A DNA stretch of 64,000 bases, from positions 2,542,001-2,606,000 of the forward strand of contig MARA01000004.1 of NCBI GenBank assembly GCA_001792895.1, read 5' to 3'. Source of the stretch: Lentinus brumalis. Lineage: Eukaryota > Basidiomycota > Agaricomycetes > Polyporales > Polyporaceae. The notes under the pieces were generated by a model that did not search any database, was not told the DNA's origin, and saw only the letters and a list, made by a program, of their open reading frames with translations. The position numbers were made by a program, and so were the translations under genes. Positions 22,445 through 34,689 of this stretch are shown piece by piece; position 1 is the first letter of the stretch; every line of letters starts with the position of its first letter.

Positions 22445-23744
22445 GACGACTTGGCGAGCGTACCTGTAAGTTTTGTGTTAACGCACCATCGGGAACCATT
22501 GTCCACGACCAAGTAATTATATACTTACTACGCCGTAAGTAGGCCCGCAGCTTCACTGAGTTTCTACATACGTCTCGTCCTCGTCCCTTCTCGTCCGAGA
22601 GAGCTGTTGACTACGTTTGGAGCCGACATCACGTACTTACTGTACGTGAACGAGCCTGGACGTTAACAAACACAGTTACATGTTGCATGATGCATGGCCG
22701 AAGTTCAAGTAAGCGAACGACTCCGAGCCAAACTTTTCAGTGTACGCAGACCTCGGATGATCGGACCGAAAGCCGACGCATCAGGCTTTCACAACGTCCA
22801 CTGTTCTGATGCATGCTCACCCTCTCGGACTCATACAGATCGAACACGACATGACCTCGAAGTGGTACGACTGGAACTGGCGCACGAGGTGTCACAAGAA
22901 ACGGGACGTGGGAGGTCATCAATTCATCTCAGGCTGGCCCCGAGTACCGCTAACATATAGTACAGTATGGCCTAACCACCCCACACGTTCTGTAGCATGC
23001 ACGTTATCAGTCATCTTGTCCAAGCCGTGTCGAATACCCTGGACAAGGCGACTGCCTGGACTCTCGGCGTTCAGATTATTGGTGCCACGTCACTTCATCC
23101 TCACCATCCTGCTGCGAGCCTGCGCCTGAACGCTCTTTCAAGGATCCCAGCTGACACAGACTTCTTCGTGCACAAGAGCGTGCAGACGCGGATGGAGCAC
23201 CTCGGGTACAAACCCAAAGTGAGGAACTGGGCAAAGCAAAAAACCCATCTTTGTGGATTGAGTTCGGGACGACGCGCTACGGTTCAGCTCCTGCGAAAGT
23301 CAATGAACGATATCTCGGGCAGCCTGACCTGTACTCTTGAAAACACGAAGCCACCGAAACACGTCACCCTTCCACCCAGATCGAATCTGCATCTACTGCC
23401 CTCAAACGCGTCCACTTCTTGTGACCAGGAACAGCAACGGGTCGACCGCAACATGGTGATCGGCCGCTCCCAGCACCGAAACGAATGTCTGCTGCGCAAC
23501 TTCGACTATGAGGACCACAGTACTGACCTTCGCATGCGCCAATACGGAGCGGACGACCCTGATGTTCACGTTCCACTGATAGTAGTACGAGGACGGCTGA
23601 CTCAGAGAGAACGTAGCAGGCCCATCCTATTACCCTGGCAAATTACTGTACAACGTCCGATGTGAGGCAAGCCGGAAAGAAATACGAAAACATAGCGAAC
23701 GGGTACATGTCTGCAGGTCGAGACGCAGCTCCAGGAGTCCAGGT
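22445..23744. other. intergenic region with one doubtful open frame
   Basis: About 1.3 kb between converging genes. It holds one uninterrupted plus-strand frame (22997-23665, listed separately). Otherwise nothing recognisable. Confidence 0.4.
22997..23665 (+). CDS. Doubtful hypothetical ORF (222 aa)
   Basis: Starts with a real ATG (MHVISHLVQAVSNTLDKATAW) and stays open for 222 codons. It has no domain, signal or membrane segment that I recognise. It lies between the 3' ends of two real genes on opposite strands, so it could be chance in stop-poor DNA. Confidence 0.2.
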   Translation: MHVISHLVQAVSNTLDKATAWTLGVQIIGATSLHPHHPAASLRLNALSRIPADTDFFVHKSVQTRMEHLGYKPKVRNWAKQKTHLCGLSSGRRATVQLLRKSMNDISGSLTCTLENTKPPKHVTLPPRSNLHLLPSNASTSCDQEQQRVDRNMVIGRSQHRNECLLRNFDYEDHSTDLRMRQYGADDPDVHVPLIVVRGRLTQRERSRPILLPWQITVQRPM

Positions 23745-25774
23745 TTATCCTCGGTAAGTCTGGAAGAGTAAGAAGGTGAAGAACGCAAGGAGCGCGGCGA
23801 ACACGTAGAATACGCGGCCCTCCTTGTCCGCCTCTCTGTGCGAAAGCAGATTGCGCAGGGGCAGGAAGACAAGCCCGACGAGGAAGTTCGCGATCCCTGC
23901 CGTGTATGCGGTGAGCTAAGAAGCCTCGGGTAACGGGACGGGAGGCAGGCAGGGCACGTACAGTTGAGCGAGAGTCCTATGGACGACAATGCAGAGACCG
24001 CCTGCAATTGCGTAGAAGGAGATTTTGAGGTGGGCTCGATCGCGGCCACAGGGATGACGGACGTGGACGTACCTGATGCGGAGAGACCTCTGGGATCATG
24101 ACGAACGGCACAGGGCCGATACCGATAGCGAATGACCTGCGAGACGCGTCAGAATTTGCTAAGCATCCTGGAGCGAAGGAGCGTGCAAATATGATACATA
24201 CGCGATGAACGTCATGACCGCGAAGCTCGCAAGCGTGACGGCGCCGCTGTCGAGCCCAAATCCGACTGCAACGAGCGAGAGAATCGCGCCGGTGGCGGAG
24301 AGGGAGAGGAGCTTCTTCCGCCCCATGCGCTGCGCAGTCGGAGATCAATCGAGGTGAGTCCCGCGATGAAAGGGATTTTGGTACGTACGTCGATGAGGAA
24401 TATGGGCGCGAAAGTCATGAAGACGTTCACGACTGTGATTCCCAGAGAAACATACGGGCCCAGCTCCGGGAGCGTCTTCGACAGGATGTCGTTGCTGTAG
24501 TAGAGCACTGTTGTGCCGTCTCTCAGGACGGCGGCAGACCGCTAGTCAGGATACGCACCTGCATTTACACCTGTAGGGTATGGAATCGGTGATCTGGGTG
24601 GTACAGAGCTGGACGAAGCGACTAACCAGAGAGCTGCTGGCACAGCATGGAGAAGCACACGATGGCAAGCGGTCGCCGGAACTCAGCGCGCACCAGGGCC
24701 TGTGGTACAGAGACCGCGGGTTGGTGCTCCTCGCGTCGCTCAGGATTGAGCGAGCTGCGCTCGTCATCCGGGTTCAGCAGGGGATCCTCGAGGTTCTCAT
24801 TTGCAACTAACACAATATCGCTCAGTAAGCGGTCGGACACGACGCGCGCAAGTACGGGACGCACCGTCCGGGCTGCGCACAGCATGTCCGCCCTTCCAGA
24901 GTCGGCGCGCGCTCGAATCCTTGTCCCGCAGCAGGCCGTGGCGGTTGAGCCATACGGGAGACTCCACGATCATAGGCCCGGCAAGGAGCTGCGCAAGCGA
25001 GAGCGCGGACGAGAAGAGCAGGACGATGCGCCAGGTGAGGGGAGTTGCGAGTTTGAGACCCATTGCTTGGGTGCTCATGATGCCGATGACGATGGCGAAC
25101 TGGGTGAGGACGCCTTCAGGATCCTTGAGCAGGGTGCGGAGTTAGGCTCATAGTGTGTACTTACCTACGGAACCCTTGATCTTGCTGGGCGCAATCTCGG
25201 AGATGTATATGGGACCGACGCAGAGACCCACGCCAGCCGCCACGCCGGTCAACAGCCTGGCGGCACCGCATTTGAAGGCTTGTTGCAGGCATATGGAAGT
25301 AACTCTCACCTCCCGACGATCAAGGGGGACAACGAGGCGGCGACACTCATGAAACCCGCCCCAATAGCCATGATGAACGCGCTGACAAGGACGGCACCTT
25401 TACGACCCCAGCGGTCCATAATTATGTTAGCCCCAACGCTTCCTAGCAGGCCTCCGACTGTGTAGATAGATGTCAGGACGGAGAATGTCGCGTCAGACAT
25501 GGAGATGCATGTCGGGAGGCCATAGTATGTCGAAGGTGCGCCATCACGGACGCGACAGGTGAGCACAGCTTGGATCTGGTTGAGACTGGAGATGTGGAAG
25601 CCATACTACGCGTTCAGATCAGTGGGGATGTGTATAAAGAGCAAGGCGGTGTCTCTGTTAGCATACACGGGGTGTTGGGACACGAGAACGACATACCTGG
25701 AAGGAGACGAGGAGGACCCAAACACAGACTAGCCAGCCAAAGACGGTGAACGTGTGGTTATCGCCGGGAATCAT
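23745..25774 (-). CDS. MFS sugar transporter, VPS73/vacuolar-type
   Basis: Starts MIPGDNHTFTVFGWLVCVWV (25774) and ends LFQTYRG-stop (23745). Around nine exons encode a 12-helix major facilitator: first helix, then GGLLGSVGANIIMDRWGRKGA (loop 2-3 signature), GVGLCVGPIYISEIAP (the sugar-porter ISEIAP box), CQQLSGINAVLYYS (helix 7 of sugar porters), DRMGRKKLL and GPVPFVMIPEVSP. The PVPFVMIPE variant and overall order resemble yeast VPS73/YBR241C-type transporters. The substrate is unknown; a hexose at the plasma or vacuolar membrane is the family expectation. Exon limits in the middle, around the acidic loop DPLLNPDDERSS, are approximate. Confidence 0.85.
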
Positions 25775-26040
25775 CCTGGCGAGTAGAACAAGAGCGTACG
25801 CAGCGAGCACGACTCCGAGTCGGAAGCAGTGGAGGCGTGTTCGCCGCCACTGTCATGATCGCACCGGCGCAACCGGCCCGAAGTCGCACAGCCACACACT
25901 TTAACCTTGAAAACGTTTTGCTCTAAACTTCCTCGCAGTCTACCACCTCATTCGCTGCAACGCACCTCAGTCCTTTTCACACCATCAGAACATGGATATG
26001 AGCACAACCTTTGCGGTCGTGTAATTGGACCCGGTCAGGA

Positions 26041-26334
26041 TGGTCGGACACCTTGACGAGATCGCGTTGCAACGGGCGAGAGAGTTGCAGCCTGGCCTAT
26101 ACCTCGTCTTCATCGAAGGAGTACGTTTACCCATTCTTCACGCCATTTCTGACGTACCTACTTATCTGCTGACGTTGCCTAGTACATGTACCTTCCCATA
26201 CCTATACCGGATAAGTACACTGAACTACGTCAGGTTTCGGTTGTGCTCGAATGGGTTGACACCTACGCGCTCAAAACGACATCCGCACTGGGAGGTCTCA
26301 GACTGCCCGCTGCCCATCCACCCCAACACAAGTG
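26041..26334 (+). CDS. Possible small two-exon gene, unrecognised
   Basis: ATG at 26041 opens MVGHLDEIALQRARELQPG. Removing a 63-bp GTACGT...CTAG intron after FIEG joins YMYLPIPIPDKY and runs to a TGA near 26334, about 78 residues. A second frame through the same DNA (reading RPLSVDGAFPYPEGYVWADG) continues to about 26540 and may instead be the true downstream exon, with more exons to about 26760. Which model is right cannot be settled here. No family is recognised. Confidence 0.3.
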
Positions 26335-27358
26335 ACGACCAATACGTCCGTCCTCTTTCTGTGGATGGTGCTTTTCCCTATCCGGAGGGGTATGTGTGGG
26401 CGGACGGCGTGTGTGGACGCGTACTTGTGCCCTCGGAGTCCACTCCCGCAATCACGATGCCCCCTAAAGAAATCGCCCGCATGATCGTTCACTTTGGGAA
26501 GAACGCCAGCCCCTCGCGTGGGACCAGTGAGGTACTCTCGTCCGTCCGTCGCAGAAGGCGGTATGCCAGCAGCGAGAGGTGCGCCATATGGTTCAAGCTT
26601 GCGATTTTGTACTGACCAGTCCACACCATAGTATCGCAGCTAGTGTCGCCGCCACCAGCCGTAGCAGCGAGCTGATGTTCAAATTTCGTATAGTATCATC
26701 CACGACGCGGAAGATAGGCTCCGCGCCCCACCTCGGCCTCGACGTCAGCGTTGTGAGTTGGTCGAGCTTCTGATACTCTTCGGCTAAGCCTGAAATCTAC
26801 AGTCGTCGAACGCATCTGTATGATAGTGCGGGAGTTGTTACCAAGCCGGTTGACGGTCAGCTGTCGTCACCTCCCTTGAATCTCGCCCCTTCGGCCGTTT
26901 CTTTGCGGGCTGACGTCGCCATCGACGTTAGTCGAGCTGTTTCCAGACGTGTCTGTCTGTCTGATCGATCTGTATTGTACACCTGTTAAAATGACAACGT
27001 GTTTCGTCCTCACTTATCTTCATCCATCTGCGAGTGTTGAAAGGTTACCTTGGACCCTCGAGATCCCACAGCGCAGTGCGCAAATGCTAGGACGTCGCAG
27101 GTATCAACGGTAACGACAGTACAGGTTGAGCTATGAAAGCAACACCGACTCTATGCAGACTTCTATGGGAGATAACGATTCCGTGAACAATACAGGGACA
27201 GGAACGAGGGGCTCGATGCGCCTAGTGAGCCGCGTCCATACTTCATGAAGTCGACAAGGGACGTGTCAGAAGACTGAACACACCACAGTGTACTTAACCC
27301 CCCAGCTCTCCCGATCACAGAGAGCTCGAACGAGCGATGCGTAATGCAGGACACAGGT
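26335..27358. other. region of uncertain coding content
   Basis: The first ~400 bp may hold further exons of the preceding gene (an open segment around 26340-26540 and one at 26630-26755). The remainder up to the DUF1275 stop shows nothing recognisable. Confidence 0.35.
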
Positions 27359-28467
27359 TCATGCTGAGACAGGCTTACCGCTCTTGCCCGGCTTCCCGGG
27401 TACGAAGAGCCACCAGACGGCGATGAGGAAGCGCATGCCGGTCCCGACCCCAAGCGTGCTCGCCGCGCCGACGGCGTCGATGATCGCGCGGCCGACGAAG
27501 CCCCCGAGGAAGAGCGCGACGATGGCGATGAGCTTGTGGTCGCGCGAGATGACACGCTGGCGGAGGTTGAGCAGCTTCGGGTCCGCCATGAGCTCACACC
27601 AGACCGTCGTGAGCACGACTAGTGGGAAGATGGCGCGTCAGCGTCGGGAATCGATGGTATGGTGGCATGGAAGGATGAAGCGAGAAGCGAGAGTGCGCGG
27701 GGATAAGATATAGAAGAGACGAGGACACTCACTGGTAGTTGCGAACTGCGTATTCACCCGCTTGCCCATGATACCCTGCAAGCCCAGACTCGCACTCATA
27801 AATCCAACCGCAACAAACGTGAGCGCGTTCGTCCATGCCGGGTTCCCGCGGATCTCTGCAATGCTCCCCTGCCCGCTCTTCCACGCTGCGATCGCGGCCG
27901 CCATGGTGAAGAGCGCCTGGATAAGTGTGCCCAGGAAGAGCCAGGCACGGGACTTGGGGCCCATGCGGTCGCCGATGCGCCCGAGGGACGCCCCGGCGAC
28001 GAAGGTTAGCACGGAGCAGAGGGCCTGCTGGTCGGCGAGGTGGAAGGAGGTGTCGCGTTGGCCTGGGGGGCCCGAGAAGAGGCGGGCGAGGGCGAGGGCG
28101 AGCTGTACGGAGTTGCCCGTTTGAAAGCCGCACCAGACGAAGATGGCGGTGAAGGAGACGGAGTCGCTAGGGGATATGTGTTAGTTTGAGGAGGGCTATT
28201 AGGACGGAAAGCACAAGTAACTCACATGAACCCCGTCATGAAGCAATACGCAGCCAGCGGGAACGTCGACTGCAATGGGTCGACATCGCCCATGAGATGA
28301 CGGGTCGAAAAGACCGTGCGGGGACTCGTCCATAGCCGTGCAGTGTCAACGATCGTGCTATGGGACTCCTTGGACGACGCGGGCTGGGGGAGTGTCTCCG
28401 CCTTCTGCTCCGCGTAGTCCGGGCCAGTGGTGTTGGGGTCGTTTCGTGTCAAGTTCTCGGCCGCCAT
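27359..28467 (-). CDS. DUF1275 (YoaK-type) membrane protein
   Basis: Starts MAAENLTRNDPNTTGPDYAE at 28467, with a ~70-residue soluble N-terminus followed by several membrane segments. Diagnostic DUF1275 features are PLAAYCFMTGFMDSVSF, FVWCGFQTGNSVQLALALARL, GASLGRIGDRMG, VGFMSASLGLQGIMGKRVNTQFATT and, after an intron, VVLTTVWCELMADP. It ends KSGKPVSA-stop at 27359. The family is widespread in bacteria and fungi with no proven transport substrate. Three introns are inferred. A candidate inverted-repeat element starts about 290 bp upstream of the start codon. Confidence 0.88.
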
Positions 28468-28758
28468 GGTATTGCGCACGCTGACTGGACTTAGCGAGGG
28501 TCGGGGGGAGGAACGAGGAGCGAGGAAGACGGAGGCAGAACTTAAGCTGGCGGGAGTATGGCATGGTGCAATTGTGAGACTTGGCGAACGGCGATCCGTA
28601 CAAGACATGCTCGGCACTGCCACTCTATCTCCGCTGCTCGCTGTCCAGACAGCTTGGCGAACAATCTGGCTGCTCACCAACCCTCGACGATCCTACTCGA
28701 ACGGCCTCGGTATGTCCGCGTCGGCGGCGCCGACGACAGTGGGGATGGACGCCTACTA

Positions 28759-29726
28759 CAGCTGTTTGCGAAATGCTTGCTTTTTGAACTCCGACGACGC
28801 GCGCGCGCGAACAATGCGAATAAATACAGAAATTACAGGCGAGGCCAATGCTTCACTTGCGCATCGTTCGAGGGATATGAACTCCACCAAAGCTCTTGTG
28901 CAAGTCCCTAGGGGTGTATACGTCGCTCACGAAGTTGAATGGAGTGCATAGCACATCCCGTTTGCGAGATTCTACTGCCAGCTCACTAAATCAATGCTCT
29001 GTCTCCACATGAGGTTATGGACGTTTCACTCTCCCAGTTCTGGCTGCAGTACCACTTAACACCAGGTTTCGTCTCTTCTGATGTTATTTGGTGGTCGGGA
29101 TGGCTGCTGAAGCGTGATTACAGCGGGGAAGTTCCTGGCGGCCCTCGGCGCCTAATAGGGCATTCTCTAATGCGACACATATGAGACGATCGTCTTCATT
29201 CACGGTCTCTATAGGCACTCGAAGTCGAGCATAATATGTAGGAAAGGATTCAAGGCCTTCGGATTAGGAGAAGCGGAGGTGAGCTCGCGGCATGAGCTGG
29301 TGACCAGCCTCAGTGCCGCCAGCGACAAAAGCTCTCCAGCTCACCCTCTAGCCATGCTTTACGGTTCGCGCAAGCTCGTAGACAATGCTCTAGCATATGT
29401 CAAAAGCCTTCGATCTCTGCATATGAAGATAAGGAACGTCTTACGAGCCCTCTGAAATCGTTCGAGTTTTTGTACGAGGCGCGCGTCCACAGTGCTGCAA
29501 CCGCGGCCGACTTGAAGGGCCCGTTCCTCACTCAATTTCCAACAGAATCGCTGCAACCTTCGCACACTGTTTGCTCATGACTGCAGCTACCAGTCTATGT
29601 ACTTCTTTCGACCTGAAGACTACTACGCCGGGTCTCATTGAATAAATGAATTGATCGTATTTGTTTGATTTTCTCGCGTCGCGCGCGTCGTCGGAGATCA
29701 AAAAGCAAGCATTTCGCAAACAGCTG
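28759..29726. mobile_element. Candidate non-autonomous element with ~47-bp terminal inverted repeats and TA target duplication
   Basis: The left end (28759-28805) and the reverse complement of the right end (29680-29726) match over 47 bp with a single mismatch, both beginning CAGCTGTTTGCGAAATGC. Each end is flanked outside by TA (28757-28758 and 29727-29728), the target-site duplication made by Tc1/mariner-like transposases. The interior (~970 bp in total) has no long open frame, so it would be a non-autonomous derivative. Similarity decays past 47 bp. It could also be an old inverted duplication. Confidence 0.6.
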
Positions 29727-29920
29727 TAAGTACTACGTGACATCGATCTCGATGAGCCTTGCAAGATCTGACCTAATAGAGGGATAAAGATGTGCTTCTA
29801 ATACAGCATGGGATAACTCCATTACGCAGGCAGGGCTCTGACGAACAGGTCAGGGGTAGTACACGTAGTCCGGAATAAATACGAAACACGCAAACGGGAG
29901 GTCATCATGAACACAAATCG

Positions 29921-31430
29921 TCACCGGTTGAACGAAAGCAGAGACATGTCGCCCAATTTCCTGTGATCCACGCGAGTCAGACTCATCCCGAAGGATCCGA
30001 CGAAGGAACAGGGCGACGAACCTTGGCTTAACGAGATGCCGGATGGTACCGAGGATTCCGAGAAGGACGAGGAGACCGGCGGCGGCGACGTATGCCCACC
30101 CCAGGAAGGGATTCTTCCCGCCCATCCACGACACCGTCGAGATCACGATCGACTTCGTGCCCTTGTACGGACGCACGGGGAAGTCTGGACATCTAAGTCA
30201 ATATCTCGCAGCATGAACTACAAACTGAGGTGCGCACTCATGTTGACGATTATCTGGTAACGGCCTTTGGCGAGCTTCGTGTTGTCGTTCCTGCCCCACA
30301 GTTTGGTGAATGTCGGAAGACCCGCAGTCCGCATCCAATTCTGGAAGTGCTCGTCGGACTTGAGGTCTGGGGGCGGGTTGCTCTCCGTGTAGCCGTCGGG
30401 GAAGCGCCTCGCCCAGTTAGGCGGGGGAGTGATCTGGGAGATGTCGTAGTTGGGCTTCGTCGCGTACTTCTTCGACTCCCCCGGCCACGCAATCCCCGTC
30501 TCCGACCACGTGTAATTGGTGGACGAGTCCGTCGTCAACGAGAGGTTGGTGAACGTATCTGTCGTACGAACCAGCAACACCATAAGGTGACCGAACGGAA
30601 CGAACCAATCGGTCAACCACGCACCATTGAACACCGAGTTCGCAATCAGTCCGCACGGATATACCGCCTTGTCACCAACCGCACCCAGCGGCTTGCAATC
30701 CCCGCCCCTAAGCTTGTCCGCGCTCACAAAGTCCCCGCGCAGCTGGTTCTGGTCGAGGCTCTTCACGTACCGCCGGTGGTTCTGGTAGAAGTTCGTGAGC
30801 TTGTAGTACAGCAGCACCGGCGGCTGAATGTCTGCCGGCACGTCGAACTGCAACACGCATTGTTGCTCCTCGCCCACCGCGACCCCGGCGGCGCCCGTGC
30901 GGTTGACGAACGCGTACTGCGGGGTGGAGACGGGCGCCTTCGAGTCGGACGCACGCAGCTTGTAGGCGTACTTGGACGACGGCAGGTCAGTGAAGGTCGA
31001 TGCGCTCCCGTTTTGCGCGGACAGGGTCTCGCAGTCGGTGTAGTCAAGGTCAATCTCGGTCACCTGGAAACAAGAGACGGCGTAGCGCATGAGCGGACTG
31101 CGGCAGAGTCTGCAGGGAACGAAGAGACGTACGAGACTGCTGCCCCAGATGAGGAGTGCGCCGATGGGCGCAAAGAGGATGCCGACGATGAATATTGTGG
31201 GGAGGACCGTGCGCGGCGTGAGGATCGGCTGCCATGCCTTCAGACGCTGCTGCTTGAAGGCGGTATCTGTGACGGTCAAAGGCACCCGGTCAGACGAGAC
31301 GCAAGAACCCTCCCGCCGTTCGTCACACGGAAGGACGACACGCACTGGCCGGTCTCCGCCAGCTGCCCTTCTCCTTCTTCGCGCCTTCACCCTCAGCGTC
31401 GCCGTTCTTCTTGCGGTTGAAGATCGCCAT
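29921..31430 (-). CDS. CDC50/Lem3-family P4-ATPase (flippase) subunit
   Basis: Starts MAIFNRKKNGDAEGEG (31430). After the first intron come NTAFKQQRLKAWQPILTP and a first membrane segment (TIFIVGILFAPIGALLIWGSS). A long glycosylated ectodomain has CDC50 hallmarks: YYKLTNFYQNHRRYVKS, Cys pairs in GDCKP and YPCGLIANS, and GIAWPGESKKY. The second membrane segment follows LGWAYVAAAG. The last splice (donor GTTCGT, acceptor CACAG) restores the conserved tail RKLGDMSLLSFNR-stop at 29921. Without it the frame would run on. These proteins chaperone lipid flippases out of the ER. Five or six exons. Confidence 0.92.
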
Positions 31431-31869
31431 AGAGGCTCAGCGCCTTGTGTGTAGGAAGGAAACAGAGAAACCAGCTCAGCAAGGAATGAAGCTCAAGAGG
31501 CCAGCCGCAGAGGGGGAAGCGTGGAGGAGGGGTGACGGAGAGATGTGGAGGAGGCCGGCGGTGCGACGACGCTTCCGCAGACAGCGCGCGCCTACGCTCA
31601 CGTAACCATGCTTAGACTTGGCAGTCGGGGCATCGGAAGCATTCCCTCCAGACGGCAGATGAAGATGCATTACTATGCAAAGCAAGGCGAACTGGGACAG
31701 CATGCAAAATGTGTGACTATATCAATGTCGTAGGTATGACGACGGCCAAGGAGAGACAAGGATGAGACGCTGGTGCGAATCAGTAGTAAGCCGGACGGCG
31801 AAAGTAGTGTAAGTAATGCGATGGATGTCCGCGACGAGCCATACGGCCAGCTGAAGTAAGTATCTGCAG
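31431..31869. other. intergenic
   Basis: About 440 bp between two minus-strand genes: promoter of the CDC50 gene and 3' end of the membrane-protein gene. No motif stands out. Confidence 0.5.
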
Positions 31870-34091
31870 CTACACCGCAGTCGACACCGTCTCCTCGCTC
31901 CCCTCTGTCTTGCCGTGTGACCGTACGTCGAAGCTCGAATCCAGCGCGGCAGAGTCCCCATGTCTGACGAGAGAACTTGTAACCTCAGTCTCCAGACAGA
32001 AAGCACAGCGCGGTGAGAAGACGTACGGTTCTAGTATGATGTTCGTCGTCAGCGTGACGTGCGCGCGGTGGCGGCGGTGCTGCATGACATTCGGCTGGGT
32101 CATGGTGGTTGCGCTGCTGGTCCTTTTGAGACACGATCAAGTCAGTTCACGCTCGGCTCACAGCCAGGGTGGAAGTCGTACGCTTGAGAGATATCCTCTG
32201 GTTTGAGCGACAGTACCGCGGCTGAAGACATGACGACGCTGGAAGAGAAAGTGAGAACGTTACGGGGGGCGCATACGACCGTCGCCCAGCTAACCTGAGG
32301 GTCGTCGCTGAAACAAGGAGGCTGGTGTGAGCGAGGCTCGCAGAAGCCGCTGCGTGCAGGGATAAAGACGTACCTGGCATCGAAGCTATGACATTCATGA
32401 TCACTGGTTTGGTATCAGGTCAAAATCGGTATAATCTCGTTAATCAACACTTGATTCTCACCATTGAGGTTCAAAGCGGGAAGCACCTATAGGGCCGCTT
32501 TAACCAACGCCTTCGAGACGAATTTAGAGTACTTACTACAGCGGGGATAGTGACAACAAACGTTCCCACCACATACCAGAGGCACTGCTCTGATAATGAG
32601 GCACCAATGGCGCTCTTCAGGGCTCCTTTCCGCCAAAGACCAGCGACTGTGAGCATGAGGATTGCGAGATCCATGATCAGGGCTGTTGTATCCGGTGAGC
32701 GGCGGAACCACAGCGTGTGAATAGGTACATACTATACAAATAGAAGACGAACATCGTGATATGGCTTGTGCGAACGACAGCGCATGCTTGAGCTTGAGAG
32801 TTCCACGTGAAGGCGACGCTCTCAGAGGCCTCTGCACCAATCCGCATGATCAATCAAAATATGTTCGGGCCTAGGTAGACCACCTACGGAGTCCAACCAG
32901 TGCGGCATGGGCAACGCAGCCGAGCGAAAGCACCCAGACGACAACACGATTCATGTCCTTCCATATGATGTACGACCGGATGCCGAGATTCATAGTGGAG
33001 CAGTAGGATGCTGCGCTGCCCAAGAAAGCTAGGGATTTGTACATCACTGTCCAATCCAAAGCAAAGGTGAGTATGCTACGTTCCCGTACGGAACGTGGAT
33101 ACTCACCATCACACGCCACCTTGGTTTGGGAACGATTTGTGAGGACGCTGACGCGTGATGCCAAGTCAGCAATTCGAAGACGAACAGCAGACTGCAACGT
33201 ACAAAACCAACAGAGTCACAAGGATTGAGTACCGTCCGAAGAGGTACGGGATCTGGGAGCGAGGGGCATTTTAGCGAGATCGGACTATGTAGTCTGCCGT
33301 TCAGACTGTGCGTTCTATTCAACACCGATGACACCCACGAGAACTCTCGAGTCCAACACCCTGGACCGCGGCCGGTATCCGCCACCCAGATATCGATACG
33401 ACGGTAGCGTCGGCGACGACGGCGACGAAGATAAGTGATGGTCAGCACGCTAGGGATGCTCCTAAACACCTCGGGACTTGGACCCATGCATCCACTCCTC
33501 GTTTCCAGACCCATCGTCGTCATTGTGATGGTATGGGACAGAGAGCCCAGAAGTCGCGCTCACTGTGAGCGACGATGAGCGCGGCCCCCGGGCTCAACGA
33601 ACGCGAGCGATATATTCGCTGACCTCCGCTATCGCCTACTACCCTATCACGCCTGCTGCAAGGTTCATTATTCCCGGAGACCATGAGAATTGGAATATCA
33701 TCATGGGGGATGGTGTTAGAAAATATGTACGGCCTGAACGGTGTAAACTGGCGAGAAAGTGAGGAACGCACGAGAACAGGACTGAACCGACGCTTGCGAG
33801 TGATGAGGGACCACTCAATATCCATACGCGTGAGGACATGGTTTCTGTGAACGCAAAGTAAACCACGGGGTTGTAGGTTTGGTAGTGGTACACATACCCG
33901 AAGAATCCGAGGAGGAACACCGCAATCTGGTTGTAGATGAAGCCGCAGAAAGCAATGACGGAGGGGTCGTCCCAGTTGACCATGGCAAAGTATAGAAAGC
34001 AAGCCTGGGCACATAGAGCCACGTTGATACCAAGTATCGAGAAGTACCTGGCTACGGGGACAAGCACCACTGGTCGGTGGTCTTCATCCAC
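31870..34091 (-). CDS. Multi-spanning membrane protein of a basidiomycete family (function unknown)
   Basis: Several minus-strand exons encode hydrophobic helices: ILGINVALCAQACFLYFAMV and QIAVFLLGFFGYVYHYQTYNPVVYF (34091-33780), YIIWKDMNRVVVWVLSLGCVAHAALVGLR (about 33000-32890), TSHITMFVFYLYS joined to ALIMDLAILMLTVAGLWRK (32760-32620), and a terminal TTNIILEP plus Ser/Glu-rich cytoplasmic tail ending ETVSTAV-stop at 31870. Helix order and the ITMF..Y...LIMDL pattern resemble a lineage-specific basidiomycete family with about seven helices. No ATG was found in frame at the proposed first exon (it opens after a stop), so the true start lies in an unseen upstream exon or further in. Exon limits are approximate. 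Confidence 0.55.
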
Positions 34092-34689
34092 TTAGCACTA
34101 AGGAGGGGAAGGGGGTAGGGAAAGACGGGCGAGTACCAAACCTCGTGTGCCTATATACGCAGCATACGACAAGTGTCACTGAGCATCAAATACTTGGTAG
34201 GCGGTCGCTTGAACGGGAGAGCGATCGAGACATCTGAACAGATCTGACAGAACGTATGCAGTGCGCACGGCTGCGTCGATGTCGGTGAAGAATATGATTG
34301 GCTGCCCCACGCTTCTTTCGACTCTAATCAGGCAACTGGACTTCCCAAAGCGTCTATTGAGATCACGTAATGAACACGTCCAGTATTTTGCGGGCGTCTG
34401 GTCACGCAAGCTTCTGAAGACGCGCTACGCCTCCGAGTCCGGTTCAAGTCATCCTCTCTGCCTGTCATACTGCGGCCACGTGGGTTCTCCTCTAAGAGCT
34501 TGTATATTACTATCAGGCTTCTGTTGCGCTCGCGGTGTCTCCCATCGCCCGCGACTTTGTGGCAATCTGGCTTGGATATGCCGTAGAATTGCTCAGACCC
34601 TCCGCCCCCTTGCCACCCTAGCCTCTAATCGGCTGCCTCTAGCTCGTCCTGAACACAATCTTGGGCCAAATACTGGAGGAACCCTCACC

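Noticed and set aside
29400..29565. Coding gene inside the candidate inverted-repeat element
   Set aside because: Only short frames without start context or transposase-like motifs were seen.
18397..34091. A biosynthetic gene cluster around the lipoxygenase
   Set aside because: Neighbours (unknown protein, sugar transporter, DUF1275, CDC50) include no tailoring enzymes, regulator or backbone synthase that would make a pathway.
34400..34470. tRNA-like stretch with GGTTCAAGTC resembling a B box
   Set aside because: No matching acceptor stem or A box could be folded, and it falls in decayed copy-A DNA absent from B and C.
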